From assembly GCA_027490155.1 (NCBI GenBank), contig JAIXYP010000055.1, positions 1-36,640 on the forward strand: a stretch of DNA of 36,640 nt. Reading direction: 5' to 3'. The notes under the pieces are model-generated. The model made no database searches, was not told the origin of the DNA, and saw only the letters and a program-made list of their open reading frames with translations. The stretch is from Cytophagaceae bacterium. GTDB lineage: Bacteria; Bacteroidota; Bacteroidia; Cytophagales; Flexibacteraceae. Position 1 is the first letter of the stretch. Each line of letters starts with the position of its first letter. Below are positions 15,748 to 25,678 of this stretch, in pieces. Both the position numbers and the translations under genes were made by a program.

Positions 15748-17136
15748 TTATTTTGCTTGTGTTTGAGTTTCCCATTGAGCAGTAGAACCACCATCACCCT
15801 TCATACCATCAAGTTTTAAGACAAAACTTTTAGCAGGAAAATAAGGAGTAATGTCTATATCTAAGTAGATCCTATCTTTCTGATTTTCGTCTCTTTCAAA
15901 ACGAGCTATACTGAATTTCTCAATTAGACTTTTAGTAGTAGGCCCTTGAATACTATCAAGAAACTGTACAATTTGTTTACGTAAATCTCTTTCTGAGTCG
16001 TATGACCAATTTTCGAATGCTCTTCGATTAAGAAAATCAATAAGAACTTTGTTAATATAATCAAAAACACGAACAACAGAATACGTTTGTAAACCTAAGT
16101 TGTCTCCATTGAATAAAGTTTTAGCAGAGAATGCCATAACTTTCGAATATTCATTAACCATTGGTATGATACCAATCTTGTCAAAAAGAGTAATTTCTGA
16201 CTTCTTCAAATCAAATCTAACTCCATCTACTTCATTTAAACTTCCAAAAGTTTTACCAGCTGCTACTTGTGCAGTTGGTGTAGCATACATCTTACCTGCA
16301 AGACATGCAGAGGGTGGAATCATAAGATCATCATCTTCATTTAACTCGTCATTTTTTCCCCTGCCTACTATCCAATTACAGGTCATCATAACATTAGACT
16401 TGTAAACATCTCCACCTGAAAAATTATTTTCATTGAACATATCTACAACATCATCCGGTTGCTCAACTTCAAGGAAATCAGTTACCATCATTACCTTATT
16501 TTTGTGGGCAATTCTAGCCCATTTCTCAACTACTTTATTGGAGCCTAAATATCCTGGCACGCACATAAGGGAATAGTTGTTGCGTAAATCCAGTCTATCA
16601 TAATTCTGGCTTAGCTCATCAGCAACGTATTCAATAAAGCGAGGGTTATCTAAATCTTTTAGTTTTTCTAATGGTGCATTAAGAAAGGTAACATTTTTCA
16701 CCTTGTCGCTTTGTGCATTCGCGAAAAACAAGGATACTGAACGATAGGCAACTTCCAATTCTCGTGTTGAGTCTAATGCTTTTTTTAGATTTTTTTTCAA
16801 TGCTGCACTTGCTATTTCTGCGCGTTTGTTACAAGTTTCTGCGATTTCATTAACATCGCTAGAAGAATTTATTAAGTCGAGCCAAATATTCAACTTCTTT
16901 TTAAGCTCTTCACGTTCATTTTTCTTACCATCCTCATTTAGAAAAATATTCTTTCTTGCTTTTCTTTCTGGATTCATACTAGCTACGCCATCTATAGCGG
17001 TTTCTAGAAAATCAAATCCACCAAATTTGCTAAGTTTCTCTAAACTTTGCTCTAATGTTTGGGAAGGATTACTGAATCTTTCTGCAGGTTTATACTGCCC
17101 ACTTTCATGCAATTCTTGTTGTGTAGTATCAGACAT
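15748..17136 (-). CDS. tssC: T6SS contractile sheath large subunit TssC
   Basis: A 462-residue sheath protein that interlocks with TssB. Typical stretches include FGGFDFLETAIDGVASMNPERK, here residues about 38-59, WLDLINSSSDVNEIAE, WARIAHKNKVMMVTDFLEVEQPDD, GGDVYKSNVMMTCNWIVGRG, and the C-terminal domain ENWSYDSERDLRKQIVQFLDS with final DITPYFPAKSFVLKLDG. Length and order after tssB are standard. Its C-terminal region provides the outer surface and handshake strands that ClpV later unfolds through TssB. Confidence 0.93.
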   Translation of the reverse strand: MSDTTQQELHESGQYKPAERFSNPSQTLEQSLEKLSKFGGFDFLETAIDGVASMNPERKARKNIFLNEDGKKNEREELKKKLNIWLDLINSSSDVNEIAETCNKRAEIASAALKKNLKKALDSTRELEVAYRSVSLFFANAQSDKVKNVTFLNAPLEKLKDLDNPRFIEYVADELSQNYDRLDLRNNYSLMCVPGYLGSNKVVEKWARIAHKNKVMMVTDFLEVEQPDDVVDMFNENNFSGGDVYKSNVMMTCNWIVGRGKNDELNEDDDLMIPPSACLAGKMYATPTAQVAAGKTFGSLNEVDGVRFDLKKSEITLFDKIGIIPMVNEYSKVMAFSAKTLFNGDNLGLQTYSVVRVFDYINKVLIDFLNRRAFENWSYDSERDLRKQIVQFLDSIQGPTTKSLIEKFSIARFERDENQKDRIYLDIDITPYFPAKSFVLKLDGMKGDGGSTAQWETQTQAK

Positions 17137-17165
17137 AACGAATGTTATTATAGTAGTAAAGTAAA

Positions 17166-17612
17166 TTATTTTTCCAACTCTTGAATCAATGCATTCAATG
17201 CATTAATAAATGCACTTTTTGTATCAGGGTTTTCTAATGCGCTTTTCATCAACTTATTGTTCTTAAGCTGCTTCATCATTTTCTGATATTGTTCCTGCTG
17301 AGTGTTGAAATCAGAGAGAAAACTACTCTGATTTGTCATGTTCTTTGCAGCAAAATCACCAACATTCCTAAAATGCAAATCCTCATTTACTGTGCTTCCA
17401 TCTGGTCGCTCAAATTCAATATTCACATTAGGTTTGTAATGTTCGAATACTTGCTCTGTATTTGTTAAGTTATAAACAGCCTTAGGTTTTATAGCATCAG
17501 GTTCATCAGCAGTAAGTTTCTGGATGAACATTGTTCTGTTTTGAGCAATATCTGCAATCGCTTCTGATGCTGTCTGTTCTACTGCGTTACCGCCTACGTC
17601 ATAATTATACAT
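17166..17612 (-). CDS. tssB: T6SS contractile sheath small subunit TssB
   Basis: A 148-residue protein starting MYNYDVGGNAVE, as in Bacteroidota TssB proteins. VFEHYKPNVNIEFERPDG, LHFRNVGDFAAKNMTNQS and the helical FNTQQEQYQKMMKQLKNNKLMK with ALIQELEK at the end are family features. It lies 29 nt upstream of tssC in the same transcript; the pair forms the sheath around the Hcp tube. Confidence 0.93.
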   Translation of the reverse strand: MYNYDVGGNAVEQTASEAIADIAQNRTMFIQKLTADEPDAIKPKAVYNLTNTEQVFEHYKPNVNIEFERPDGSTVNEDLHFRNVGDFAAKNMTNQSSFLSDFNTQQEQYQKMMKQLKNNKLMKSALENPDTKSAFINALNALIQELEK

Positions 17613-17651
17613 GTGATTAAACTTTTTAAAAGTGATTATATAGATGATTAA

Positions 17652-20135
17652 TTAATTTACTTCAAATGTAACCTCTCCTTCATTATCAAGCCCTACAAAA
17701 ATCTTCTCACCTTTTTTAACTTTATTTGTTACAATAAGTTTTGATATTGGTCTTCTCAAAAATGTTCTTATAACACCAGAAATTTGCCTCGCACCATATT
17801 TAGGCGTGAAACCAGTTAGCGCAATCTTTGTTTTAGCTTCTTCACTAACCTCAATACCAATATTTTGTTTTTCAAGGCTTTCTAGCAAACTTTTCATTTG
17901 TATCTCCAATATCCTTACTACATTCCTTTCGCTAATAGGTGCAAATGGTATTATCTCGGTTAGCCTTGCCAAAAACTCTGGGCGGAAATACTTAGTCATT
18001 ATTTCCATAAGCTGAGATGATTTTGGCATTATATCTTTACTAAATTGCTCAACTATCCATTCACTACCTATGTTTGATGTAAATATGATTAAAGCATTTG
18101 AAAAGTCGCCTTCTTTACCTAACCTATCATGCATTTTCCCTTCATCCAATATTTGCAAGAAAATATCAAATACAGAGGGATGGGCTTTCTCAATTTCATC
18201 AAATAGGACCACTGAATAAGGCTGTTGTCTTATCTTGTTAACTAACATACCTCCTTCTTCATACCCTACATATCCTGGAGGAGCACCATAAAGCAAAGCT
18301 GCAGAATGCTCTTCTTTGAATTCGGACATATCAAAACGAATCATTGCCTTTTCATCATTAAAAAGGAAATCTGCAATAGATTTTGTAACTTCTGTTTTTC
18401 CAGTACCTGTAGGACCAAGGAGAAAAAAGGAGCCAATTGGCTGGCCAGGTTTATTAAGACCACTTCTCGATTCTACAATTGCATCAGCAAGTGCTTTGAC
18501 TGCATGATCTTGACCTACAACTCTATTTTTGATAATATCCTCCATGTCCAACAACTTCTGCTGTTCTTTGGACTGAATCTTACCCATTGGTATCCCTGTT
18601 TTGTATGCCACTATTGCTGCTAGTTCTTGTTTAGAAACTACTTCTTTTTTTTCTGCTGCAAATGAACGTAGAGAAGACAAACTATTACTGATGTATTCTT
18701 CAATTTCCAAAACTGAATCTATCTTATTGACATCTATAGTGTCGGTCAGTTGACCAAAAAGAACAGGGCTAAGTCGATTTTTTACAGAAGTGAAAAACCA
18801 ATTATATTCAGCTATTTTTTCGTTATCGTGTTCTATTTCTTTATTCTGAAGTGCTTCAAACTGAACAAATAAATCATCTAATTCTACATTAGACGTATCA
18901 TTCATCATTTTTAGTGAAGCCATAGTTCTATCAAGAAGATCTACTGCTGAATCTGGTAATCTTCTATCCTTCACATATCTTTTTGCCAAACGCACGCATT
19001 CTTCTAATACATCTTTGTCTACCTTTAAATTATGATGTATTTCAAATGCGGGACATAATTTTTCTAACATTTTAGTAGAAGTAATCAAATCTGGTTCGTT
19101 TACTTTTACAAGTTCAAAACGACGGCTAAACGCTTGTTCAGGCTCTATGATTTTTCGATACTCATCTATAGTAGTAGCACCAATAACAGTTATCTCACCA
19201 CGAGCTAGTTCAGGTTTTAATAAATTTGCTACACCAGAGCCTGCGGGACCTTTTGGATCAAGGATTGTGTGAATCTCATCTATAAATAAAATTGCACTAT
19301 CATAATTCTTTAACTCACGCATTATGCCTTTCAGTCTTTCTTCCACTTCACCTTTGTAGGATGCACCAGCGAAGAGAGAACCTAAATCAAGCTCTAGCAA
19401 AAGAGAACCTTTCAAATTTTCCGGCACTTTCCCTTCCACAATACTAATTGCAAAACCATCTACTAATGCAGTTTTACCTACACCAGGATCCCCTGTAATG
19501 ATAACATTGGGTTTTGTTCTTCTACCCAAAATTTCCATCATCATTCTAGTTTCGCTGTCCCTACCAATAATTGGATCTATTTTCCCCTCTCTGGCAAGTG
19601 ATGTTTTGTCTATACAATACTTTAATATTGAATTACCAGTGTTTGCTTTGCTACTGGTGCTATTTGCATTTGCAGTACCTAAAGAAACGGCTTGCTGTAT
19701 TGAGGTTTCATCGAGGTAGAGATCAAGAATTTCTTTTTCTCTTAATGGAAATGACTTTAACTCATCAGATGTGAATCCAATATTTGGTTTTACTAAAGCA
19801 GCCAAAACACATACTGGAGATATACTATCTAAACCAAGTTTAAAACGAATGTTGTCTGCTTCTTCAAATACTGTAGCAATCTTTTCGTCAGCAGCTATAA
19901 ATTCAGGAATTTTTCCTCCTTTAGCATAACTTTCAATTTTAATTTCTGCCCATTCTCTCATGTATGGAACATCTTTCCCTAATGTTTGAAAAAACGAATC
20001 CAGACCACTTTCTTTATGCAAAAGTGCAAAAGCGATGTGGGGCAATGAGAATTTTTCATTCTTGTTTTCCTTTGCAACTGCCTGTGCGATTTGCAAACAA
20101 GTCTTTAAAGCATCGCTGAAAGAGAGAGGAGACAT
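17652..20135 (-). CDS. clpV: Sheath-disassembling AAA+ ATPase ClpV (TssH)
   Basis: An 827-residue ClpB-type hexameric unfoldase that recycles contracted sheaths. The N-domain (1-150) is Clp_N-like. The first AAA+ module has Walker A GDPGVGKT (215-222) and Walker B ILFIDE (282-287). The middle domain is short, as is usual for ClpV compared with ClpB. The second AAA+ module has Walker A GPTGTGKT (574-581) and Walker B VVLFDE (642-647), with the pore loop GYVGYEEGG (621-629). The C-terminal small domain ends FTPKYGARQISGVIRTFLRRPIS. All catalytic residues are present. It precedes tssB by 39 nt. Confidence 0.93.
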   Translation of the reverse strand: MSPLSFSDALKTCLQIAQAVAKENKNEKFSLPHIAFALLHKESGLDSFFQTLGKDVPYMREWAEIKIESYAKGGKIPEFIAADEKIATVFEEADNIRFKLGLDSISPVCVLAALVKPNIGFTSDELKSFPLREKEILDLYLDETSIQQAVSLGTANANSTSSKANTGNSILKYCIDKTSLAREGKIDPIIGRDSETRMMMEILGRRTKPNVIITGDPGVGKTALVDGFAISIVEGKVPENLKGSLLLELDLGSLFAGASYKGEVEERLKGIMRELKNYDSAILFIDEIHTILDPKGPAGSGVANLLKPELARGEITVIGATTIDEYRKIIEPEQAFSRRFELVKVNEPDLITSTKMLEKLCPAFEIHHNLKVDKDVLEECVRLAKRYVKDRRLPDSAVDLLDRTMASLKMMNDTSNVELDDLFVQFEALQNKEIEHDNEKIAEYNWFFTSVKNRLSPVLFGQLTDTIDVNKIDSVLEIEEYISNSLSSLRSFAAEKKEVVSKQELAAIVAYKTGIPMGKIQSKEQQKLLDMEDIIKNRVVGQDHAVKALADAIVESRSGLNKPGQPIGSFFLLGPTGTGKTEVTKSIADFLFNDEKAMIRFDMSEFKEEHSAALLYGAPPGYVGYEEGGMLVNKIRQQPYSVVLFDEIEKAHPSVFDIFLQILDEGKMHDRLGKEGDFSNALIIFTSNIGSEWIVEQFSKDIMPKSSQLMEIMTKYFRPEFLARLTEIIPFAPISERNVVRILEIQMKSLLESLEKQNIGIEVSEEAKTKIALTGFTPKYGARQISGVIRTFLRRPISKLIVTNKVKKGEKIFVGLDNEGEVTFEVN

Positions 20136-20184
20136 AGAGGATATTATTTATAGTTTGAATTGACTAATTAGTGTTTCATTATAT

Positions 20185-20676
20185 TTACTGAGCACTAGTG
20201 CCCCGATTTGAATTGATGATAGCTTCATCACGGAAATTCTGAGCCTTCGTTTTCTCAAGTTCTAGTTGTTCATTTATTTTTTTAACCTGTAGGGTAGCGT
20301 CATTAGTTTTTTTCACTACACTTAGATAATTAACATATCCATCCTTTATTCCATTTATTAATTGACCAGAATCGGCTGCTGATAAGTTCGCAATACTTTT
20401 CCCAATTTTTGCGTCCAACACAGACGCATCCGAAGGATTGGTAGCAAGCTTTGACAAATCTTCATTCATTGTTATTATTTCTTTGACCAACAACTTCTGA
20501 GAATGCTCAAATGATGAATAATTAACTAATTTTTGGATCTCATTCTGACTTAACGCAGCAGGTGTCTTGAAAAAAGAAAAGAACACAAGACAAACAGGTA
20601 AAAAACAAAGTGTAAAAAATATAAAAACAAACTGCCACAATTGCTTATTTTTCTCTTGACTATTTAATGGTTTCAT
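20185..20676 (-). CDS. tssO: T6SS-iii membrane protein TssO
   Basis: A 163-residue inner-membrane protein of the Bacteroidota-specific envelope complex. A short cytoplasmic N-terminus (MKPLNSQEKNKQLW) is followed by one membrane helix (about 14-36, FVFIFFTLCFLPVCLVFFSF) and a helical, coiled-coil-rich periplasmic domain (about 55-160). The opening MKPLN..E and the topology match TssO. It sits between tssK and clpV. Its family takes over part of the role played by TssL/TssM in other T6SS types. Confidence 0.8.
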   Translation of the reverse strand: MKPLNSQEKNKQLWQFVFIFFTLCFLPVCLVFFSFFKTPAALSQNEIQKLVNYSSFEHSQKLLVKEIITMNEDLSKLATNPSDASVLDAKIGKSIANLSAADSGQLINGIKDGYVNYLSVVKKTNDATLQVKKINEQLELEKTKAQNFRDEAIINSNRGTSAQ

Positions 20677-20721
20677 GATTGTTATTTTTTATTATTTCAG
20701 TTTGATTTAGTTTAAAATGTA

Positions 20722-21891
20722 TTAATCGAAAATGCTGAATTTACCTTTTTCTTTAGTCTTTTGTGTTTCCATTGTTCTTCCACCAAAATCAAATTTTTCA
20801 TTTCGTTGGCCAATTAATTTCAACTCTTTCAATTTCTCTAATAAATCAGTCCACAATTTTAGAAATGAAATTAAAGGAACAAAGGAATAGTAAATATCTT
20901 CATGATTATACTCTGCATCTATAACACTACTAATCATTTCTTCAAATTTACCCGGGCTCAGCTCGTTCCAAAAACTAAAATATTGTAGTAGTTCTTCTTT
21001 CTCCTTTTCAGGTATTAAGTTCAATGAGACATTAATCATACCCGCAAGTTGAACTATTGTATTAGCCATAAATACAGGAGACATATTCCGATACATTGTT
21101 CTAAAAAAGAAAAATTCTGATGAAATATGCCACATATTATTCTCACACAACTTTTTCACATTTAGTGCTAGTGTAGTGTTTTGAGATAATGAAACTACTT
21201 TTTTGACGATCTCAGTGCTATTTTCCTGAATTTTGTTTAAGGATTCGGCAACTTGATTATATAACTGTTTTGTACCCTGATTGGCAGATATTGTAGAAGA
21301 AGGTGGGATATAATTAGAATCTCTGACAAGCTCATCATTTTTTAATATAAATCGCGCAACTGGTAAATGCCAAGTTGCAGAAATAGAAACATTATAAGCT
21401 TCTTCAGGTATAAGATTTAGACGATACGAACTTACAGAATAAGGATATCTAGGCGGATACTCTTCTGCTATAGGTTGTCCAGAGGGATGCCTGTTGAAAG
21501 GGTCAACACTTATAACAGCAAAAAAAGATGATATAGAAGATCTCTTTCGTTCATCATACCCAGATATCTCAGCAAAAATTTCATTGTCACTTACTAGTTC
21601 TGGCGTTACACCTGGTACAATCTCTATTCTGCAACCTCCACTTGTAACAGCACGACAAGAACTGATGATAATTTTAAAATTCTTTGATTGGGAAAACATC
21701 ACATTGCATTCCAATGAACTACGTTCACCGGGTTCGGGTAACAACAAACCGTAATTATAAGTGTTCAAAAAAAGCGCAGTGCCATCACGTTCTTTGTCAA
21801 TAAGTGCATTCTCACTATCTATAAAATGATGACGGTTGATCTTCATCCCGTCAATCCAGTTTGTAGGTAAATGTGTGATTTTGGGTAACAT
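20722..21891 (-). CDS. tssK: T6SS baseplate-to-membrane adaptor TssK
   Basis: A 389-residue trimeric adaptor linking the baseplate to the envelope complex, related to phage receptor-binding proteins. The N-terminus THLPTNWIDGMKINRHHFI matches TssK (NW.DGMK...HF), followed by a beta-rich shell domain and a helical middle (residues about 200-345). The last 40 residues are polar and contain KFDFGG (366-371) and the C-terminal KFSIFD (384-389). Similar motifs occur in the HEAGR protein and in the DUF4123 adaptor of this locus. It is flanked by tssN (40 nt) and tssO (45 nt). Confidence 0.88.
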   Translation of the reverse strand: MLPKITHLPTNWIDGMKINRHHFIDSENALIDKERDGTALFLNTYNYGLLLPEPGERSSLECNVMFSQSKNFKIIISSCRAVTSGGCRIEIVPGVTPELVSDNEIFAEISGYDERKRSSISSFFAVISVDPFNRHPSGQPIAEEYPPRYPYSVSSYRLNLIPEEAYNVSISATWHLPVARFILKNDELVRDSNYIPPSSTISANQGTKQLYNQVAESLNKIQENSTEIVKKVVSLSQNTTLALNVKKLCENNMWHISSEFFFFRTMYRNMSPVFMANTIVQLAGMINVSLNLIPEKEKEELLQYFSFWNELSPGKFEEMISSVIDAEYNHEDIYYSFVPLISFLKLWTDLLEKLKELKLIGQRNEKFDFGGRTMETQKTKEKGKFSIFD

Positions 21892-21931
21892 TATTTTACA
21901 TTTTATGCAAATAACTTTATATATACTAACT

Positions 21932-22771
21932 CTATACTACTTCAACTCTCCTTGCAATTATTATATTTTTTTCTGTCAATTTATTTTGTGAAATTGTCAA
22001 ATCAGGGTCTATGAAGCGAGCAGTACCCAAGAAGGATGGCTTAACGTAAAATATCCACCCCATAGGTCTATTGTCTGCATGGGTGTAATGTATTAAATCA
22101 TGCCCATTTCGATCATTATAACCTTCTACAAAAGACCTAAACCAATCACCAAAAACAATACCCATTGGCGCCCTTAATTTGGTGTTTGTAAGTCTTGGGT
22201 CATTTACAGATTTAGAATATTCCAGCTCCATCATGTATACAATACTCGTATCAATATTATCGTAATCGACTTCTTCTGCATTAATGGGGAAATACCAGAC
22301 TTTATATATTTCTTGAGGAATACTTTTGAATGCACTAAAACTTGTAGATACGAACTGTGGCAAAACAAAAGGAATTACTGTAAATGCAAAATATATTGCT
22401 AAGTCACCACCTGAATAATAATTGAAAATAAAATAGAAACCTATCATACCACACCCAGCAGTTACAAGAGTAAGTAGTACAGGTGCAAATAAGGAATTAC
22501 TCATATCACCAAAATAAGGTCTCTTAAGTAAATAGAAGGCTAGCAATCCAAACAATGTGTTTACTACTTGAAGTCCAAAAAATGATGTCATATTAGTCAT
22601 TCCTTGTGCTGCACCTACAAATGCTGTTGCACTTATAACAACTGCAAATAGCAATACCAAAAGAATAATTTTTTTTATACTGACACCTATCTCTTTGTTT
22701 TTAGCAAAAAAAGATACAAGCCCCGATATAACTACTACACTAACAATTCCTATAAAAAACATAGACCCCAT
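21932..22771 (-). CDS. tssN: T6SS-iii polytopic membrane protein TssN
   Basis: A 279-residue protein with about five membrane helices in the first 150 residues (1-22, 34-54, 61-82, 93-115, 124-146) and a soluble C-terminal domain (about 155-279) with KVWYFPINAEEVDY and PMGWIFYVKP. This topology and its place beside tssK and tssG identify TssN, found only in subtype iii. The cytoplasmic domain probably contacts the baseplate. The start is ATG 22771. Confidence 0.85.
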   Translation of the reverse strand: MGSMFFIGIVSVVVISGLVSFFAKNKEIGVSIKKIILLVLLFAVVISATAFVGAAQGMTNMTSFFGLQVVNTLFGLLAFYLLKRPYFGDMSNSLFAPVLLTLVTAGCGMIGFYFIFNYYSGGDLAIYFAFTVIPFVLPQFVSTSFSAFKSIPQEIYKVWYFPINAEEVDYDNIDTSIVYMMELEYSKSVNDPRLTNTKLRAPMGIVFGDWFRSFVEGYNDRNGHDLIHYTHADNRPMGWIFYVKPSFLGTARFIDPDLTISQNKLTEKNIIIARRVEVV

Positions 22772-22790
22772 TCTAAATTTATATTTGGTA

Positions 22791-23732
22791 TTAAATGTAA
22801 GAATTAAATCCTAAAAAACAAAACTCTTCGTTGTCAGAGATTTGAATTTTTTTATCTTTTTTAGTGACAGATAATATAATTTCAATTTCGGAATTTGCAG
22901 AAAAAAAATACCCCATCAATATGTGAAGTACATTGCTATTTTCACCACTATTAACAAAACTAAGATACGATTTAGGTTCAATATCTACTATGTTAATCTG
23001 GAATTTAGATGAAATAACACTGTAACTGTCACTAACTATAGTGTTGACACCTAAAATAGATGAACCTAATAAAGGTTGTATAATTCCTGATGCATTAACT
23101 TTCTTAAAGTATTTTACAGAAGTCACAATAATAGTGTAACCAAATATTTTAGATAATACAGAAGAAATTAAGTTAACGTTATTTCTTATTTTTTCAGCCA
23201 ATGGAAGTACATGAATTAACTGAAGTACATTTACATCTGATAGACATCCACTATCGCCATACAATTGCTCATATATTTCTCTATTTCGCTGCCTGTTTTT
23301 ATTATTTGATATTTCTCTTTCTATTATCTCTAATTGCATATACCTATGCAAAAATTCATTTTCAAAAGGGCTAAAAAAACTACGAGCTTCTCTTTCTTCT
23401 TGTCTTCTTAGTGCAAATATTTCTGATGGTGTTTTCTCAGGCTTGTTAAAAGATGATGAATGTACCACACCTAAAGGCAACATATCATACAAACCTTCTC
23501 GGTTAATTTCTAGTAGTATTTGATAATCTTCATCATTTTCATTCTTTATGCTATCAAATGATGCTACATCTTTTGATATAAATCTGCGAAATGTACTTAC
23601 GTTTTTGAAAAAAATATTTTCACTACTTATTCCATTATCCACAAGTTCAGCAGCTATAACAGTAGATTTGAAGTCTCCTTTTATAGACTTCAATTCATTT
23701 AGTACTTCAGTGAAGCTTTGAGAACGACCCAT
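22791..23732 (-). CDS. tssG: T6SS baseplate protein TssG
   Basis: A 313-residue protein that pairs with TssF in the baseplate wedge (gp53-like). The stretch REGLYDMLPLGVVHS followed by RRQEEREARSFFSPFENEF and a helical IEREISNNKNRQRN segment is the conserved middle of TssG in Bacteroidota. The region LSKIFGYTIIVTSVKYF starts the C-terminal strands. It is separated from the TPR gene by 10 nt and from tssN by 19 nt. Confidence 0.83.
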   Translation of the reverse strand: MGRSQSFTEVLNELKSIKGDFKSTVIAAELVDNGISSENIFFKNVSTFRRFISKDVASFDSIKNENDEDYQILLEINREGLYDMLPLGVVHSSSFNKPEKTPSEIFALRRQEEREARSFFSPFENEFLHRYMQLEIIEREISNNKNRQRNREIYEQLYGDSGCLSDVNVLQLIHVLPLAEKIRNNVNLISSVLSKIFGYTIIVTSVKYFKKVNASGIIQPLLGSSILGVNTIVSDSYSVISSKFQINIVDIEPKSYLSFVNSGENSNVLHILMGYFFSANSEIEIILSVTKKDKKIQISDNEEFCFLGFNSYI

Positions 23733-23742
23733 AACTCAATAA

Positions 23743-25671
23743 TCAATTAGCAGTAACAATTGTTATCTCATCTATTTCTTTTTGAATACTAGGTGAAACA
23801 TTATCACCCCATTTTTTTAAATTGTCTACATACTTGCTATAATTATCACGAGCCTCTGCCATACTATTTATAGCTTTATTACATCTTGCTTTGTATAAGT
23901 GTGCTAAGAAATTGGTAGGGCTAGCTAAAAGAGCTTTGTCAAAATAATTTATGGCTCCTAAGTTATCGCCTTTTGCCTTTAGCATATTCCCTAATTGTAT
24001 GCACCAGTTACCCATATTAGGTTTGTATTTCAAAGCAGTTTCCCACTCCTTGAAAATCAAATCATAATTTTTATTGAAGTCCTTAACTGTCTGGCTCATA
24101 GCTATTGCATACCAATAATGTGCATCTGCATACTGTTCGTTTAACTGAATAGCTTTTTTTAATGATTTCTTTGCTTCATCAATTTTATTCATTTGTATCA
24201 GACAAACACCAGCATAACAATATGCATCTTCAAAAGTGGGTACAATCTCAATTGCTTTTTTGAAAGAGACTATAGCCTCTTCATTTCTTTTCATGTTCAT
24301 CAACTTCAAACCCTGACAATATATTGCACGAGCGTATACCGCACGTACATCAGGAGACTTATCATCTTCAGATTTATTCACATACGTAATATAACTAGCA
24401 TATGCACTATCATAATACACCTTGCGGTACATTTCTTCAAAATGTTTGCCTTGCCACAGATATACATTAGGATTGGAAGGATCTAATGACCTGGCTTTCA
24501 AAAAATCATTAGTAGCATCAAAATTCTTTCTCAGCATATAATAACACTTAGCTCTACCTATGTAGTTATTCGGATTGTTTGGGTCGTCGCCTATTGCCTT
24601 AGTATATTCTGTAACCCCCTGCGAATAAGACTTGCCAGTAAAATATCCATCAAGTTGACGTTGATATTTCAAATTATCACTCGAATTTTTTACTGATTGC
24701 ATAATGTTTGCATAACTAGGATTAAGTTCTCTAGCAAATGAAAACAGCATATATGCATTATCATACTTGTATGCAAAATCCATATCTTTTGCTTTAGCAG
24801 CTATTCTTTTACACAAGTATTCATTGACACCTTCAATATTAGATTTTCTCATCAAATCGAAAAGTGCAGTCATCTTTTCTTCAGCATCTTCATCAAATTC
24901 ATCGCTAAGGCTTGCTTCCTTATATGCTATATATGCTTCTTCAAATTTGTTTTCCTTTGTAAGTCTGTCGCCTTGCACTAATTTGTAGGCATAATATTCA
25001 GTACTTTTCGTCTCTACTTCTACCAAATCATTTGAAGTTTCAGCATCAGATATTACCATACAATTCAAGGAATTCATATCAGCAGGTTTGTAAAATACCA
25101 CATTGTTTATTGTTGCTTTCCATTCGCCTTTAATGTTCTTGGACAATGAAATAGTAGCCATTCTTGACTTTTTAGAATAATTTACCTTAGAATTTCCGTC
25201 AATACCACTCAAAGTATGAGTGAAAGGAACTTCTATATATATACCCACTTCATTAGTGTATTTGATACAAGAAATATCAAAAACACTAAAAGTGCTATTC
25301 CTTTCATTCTTTACATATGCCAATCGAACCCCATTGATGTAATCTTTAAAATCTGATTGCGAAGCATTTGTGATGTCTATATTGTTACTCAGATCATTTT
25401 CTATCTGAGCATTTGCTTTCATAAATGACCTACCACCACTTATACAACTGGCGATGTATGAGTTTTTTTGCTCGTTGTCATTATTAGGATCACCTACGAA
25501 ATCTATTAAATCAACATAACTTTTTATAGTTTCGTTTGATATTTTTATGATACTCTCCTTATCTTTTTGTGTTATGCTATTAGCATTCTGAGCAATCACT
25601 GTAGTTACCGAATGTAACAAAATAGTTATCATCAAAAAAGTTAACCGAGAAATAGTGTTCTTAACCATCAT
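23743..25671 (-). CDS. Secreted TPR protein, candidate envelope-complex component
   Basis: A 642-residue protein with a signal peptide (1-27, ending VIAQ). Residues about 30-200 form an alpha+beta domain that resembles NTF2-like secreted domains in layout. From about 215 to 630 there are many 34-residue TPR units (NPNNYIGRAKCYYMLRKNFD; NEEAIVSFKKAIEIVPTFED; YADAHYWYAIAM; GAINYFDKALLASPTN). TPR arrays bind partner proteins, so a scaffold role in the periplasm is plausible. It lies 10 nt from tssG and 7 nt from the next gene, clearly in the T6SS operon. It does not look like TssR to me. No lipobox. Confidence 0.75.
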   Translation of the reverse strand: MMVKNTISRLTFLMITILLHSVTTVIAQNANSITQKDKESIIKISNETIKSYVDLIDFVGDPNNDNEQKNSYIASCISGGRSFMKANAQIENDLSNNIDITNASQSDFKDYINGVRLAYVKNERNSTFSVFDISCIKYTNEVGIYIEVPFTHTLSGIDGNSKVNYSKKSRMATISLSKNIKGEWKATINNVVFYKPADMNSLNCMVISDAETSNDLVEVETKSTEYYAYKLVQGDRLTKENKFEEAYIAYKEASLSDEFDEDAEEKMTALFDLMRKSNIEGVNEYLCKRIAAKAKDMDFAYKYDNAYMLFSFARELNPSYANIMQSVKNSSDNLKYQRQLDGYFTGKSYSQGVTEYTKAIGDDPNNPNNYIGRAKCYYMLRKNFDATNDFLKARSLDPSNPNVYLWQGKHFEEMYRKVYYDSAYASYITYVNKSEDDKSPDVRAVYARAIYCQGLKLMNMKRNEEAIVSFKKAIEIVPTFEDAYCYAGVCLIQMNKIDEAKKSLKKAIQLNEQYADAHYWYAIAMSQTVKDFNKNYDLIFKEWETALKYKPNMGNWCIQLGNMLKAKGDNLGAINYFDKALLASPTNFLAHLYKARCNKAINSMAEARDNYSKYVDNLKKWGDNVSPSIQKEIDEITIVTAN

Positions 25672-25678
25672 ATTGTTG

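Noticed and set aside
11047-23732. Extracellular contractile injection system or R-type pyocin instead of T6SS
   Set aside because: TssK, TssN, TssO, TssG and ClpV are present, and there are no tail-fibre or tape-measure genes. These mark a membrane-bound T6SS-iii.
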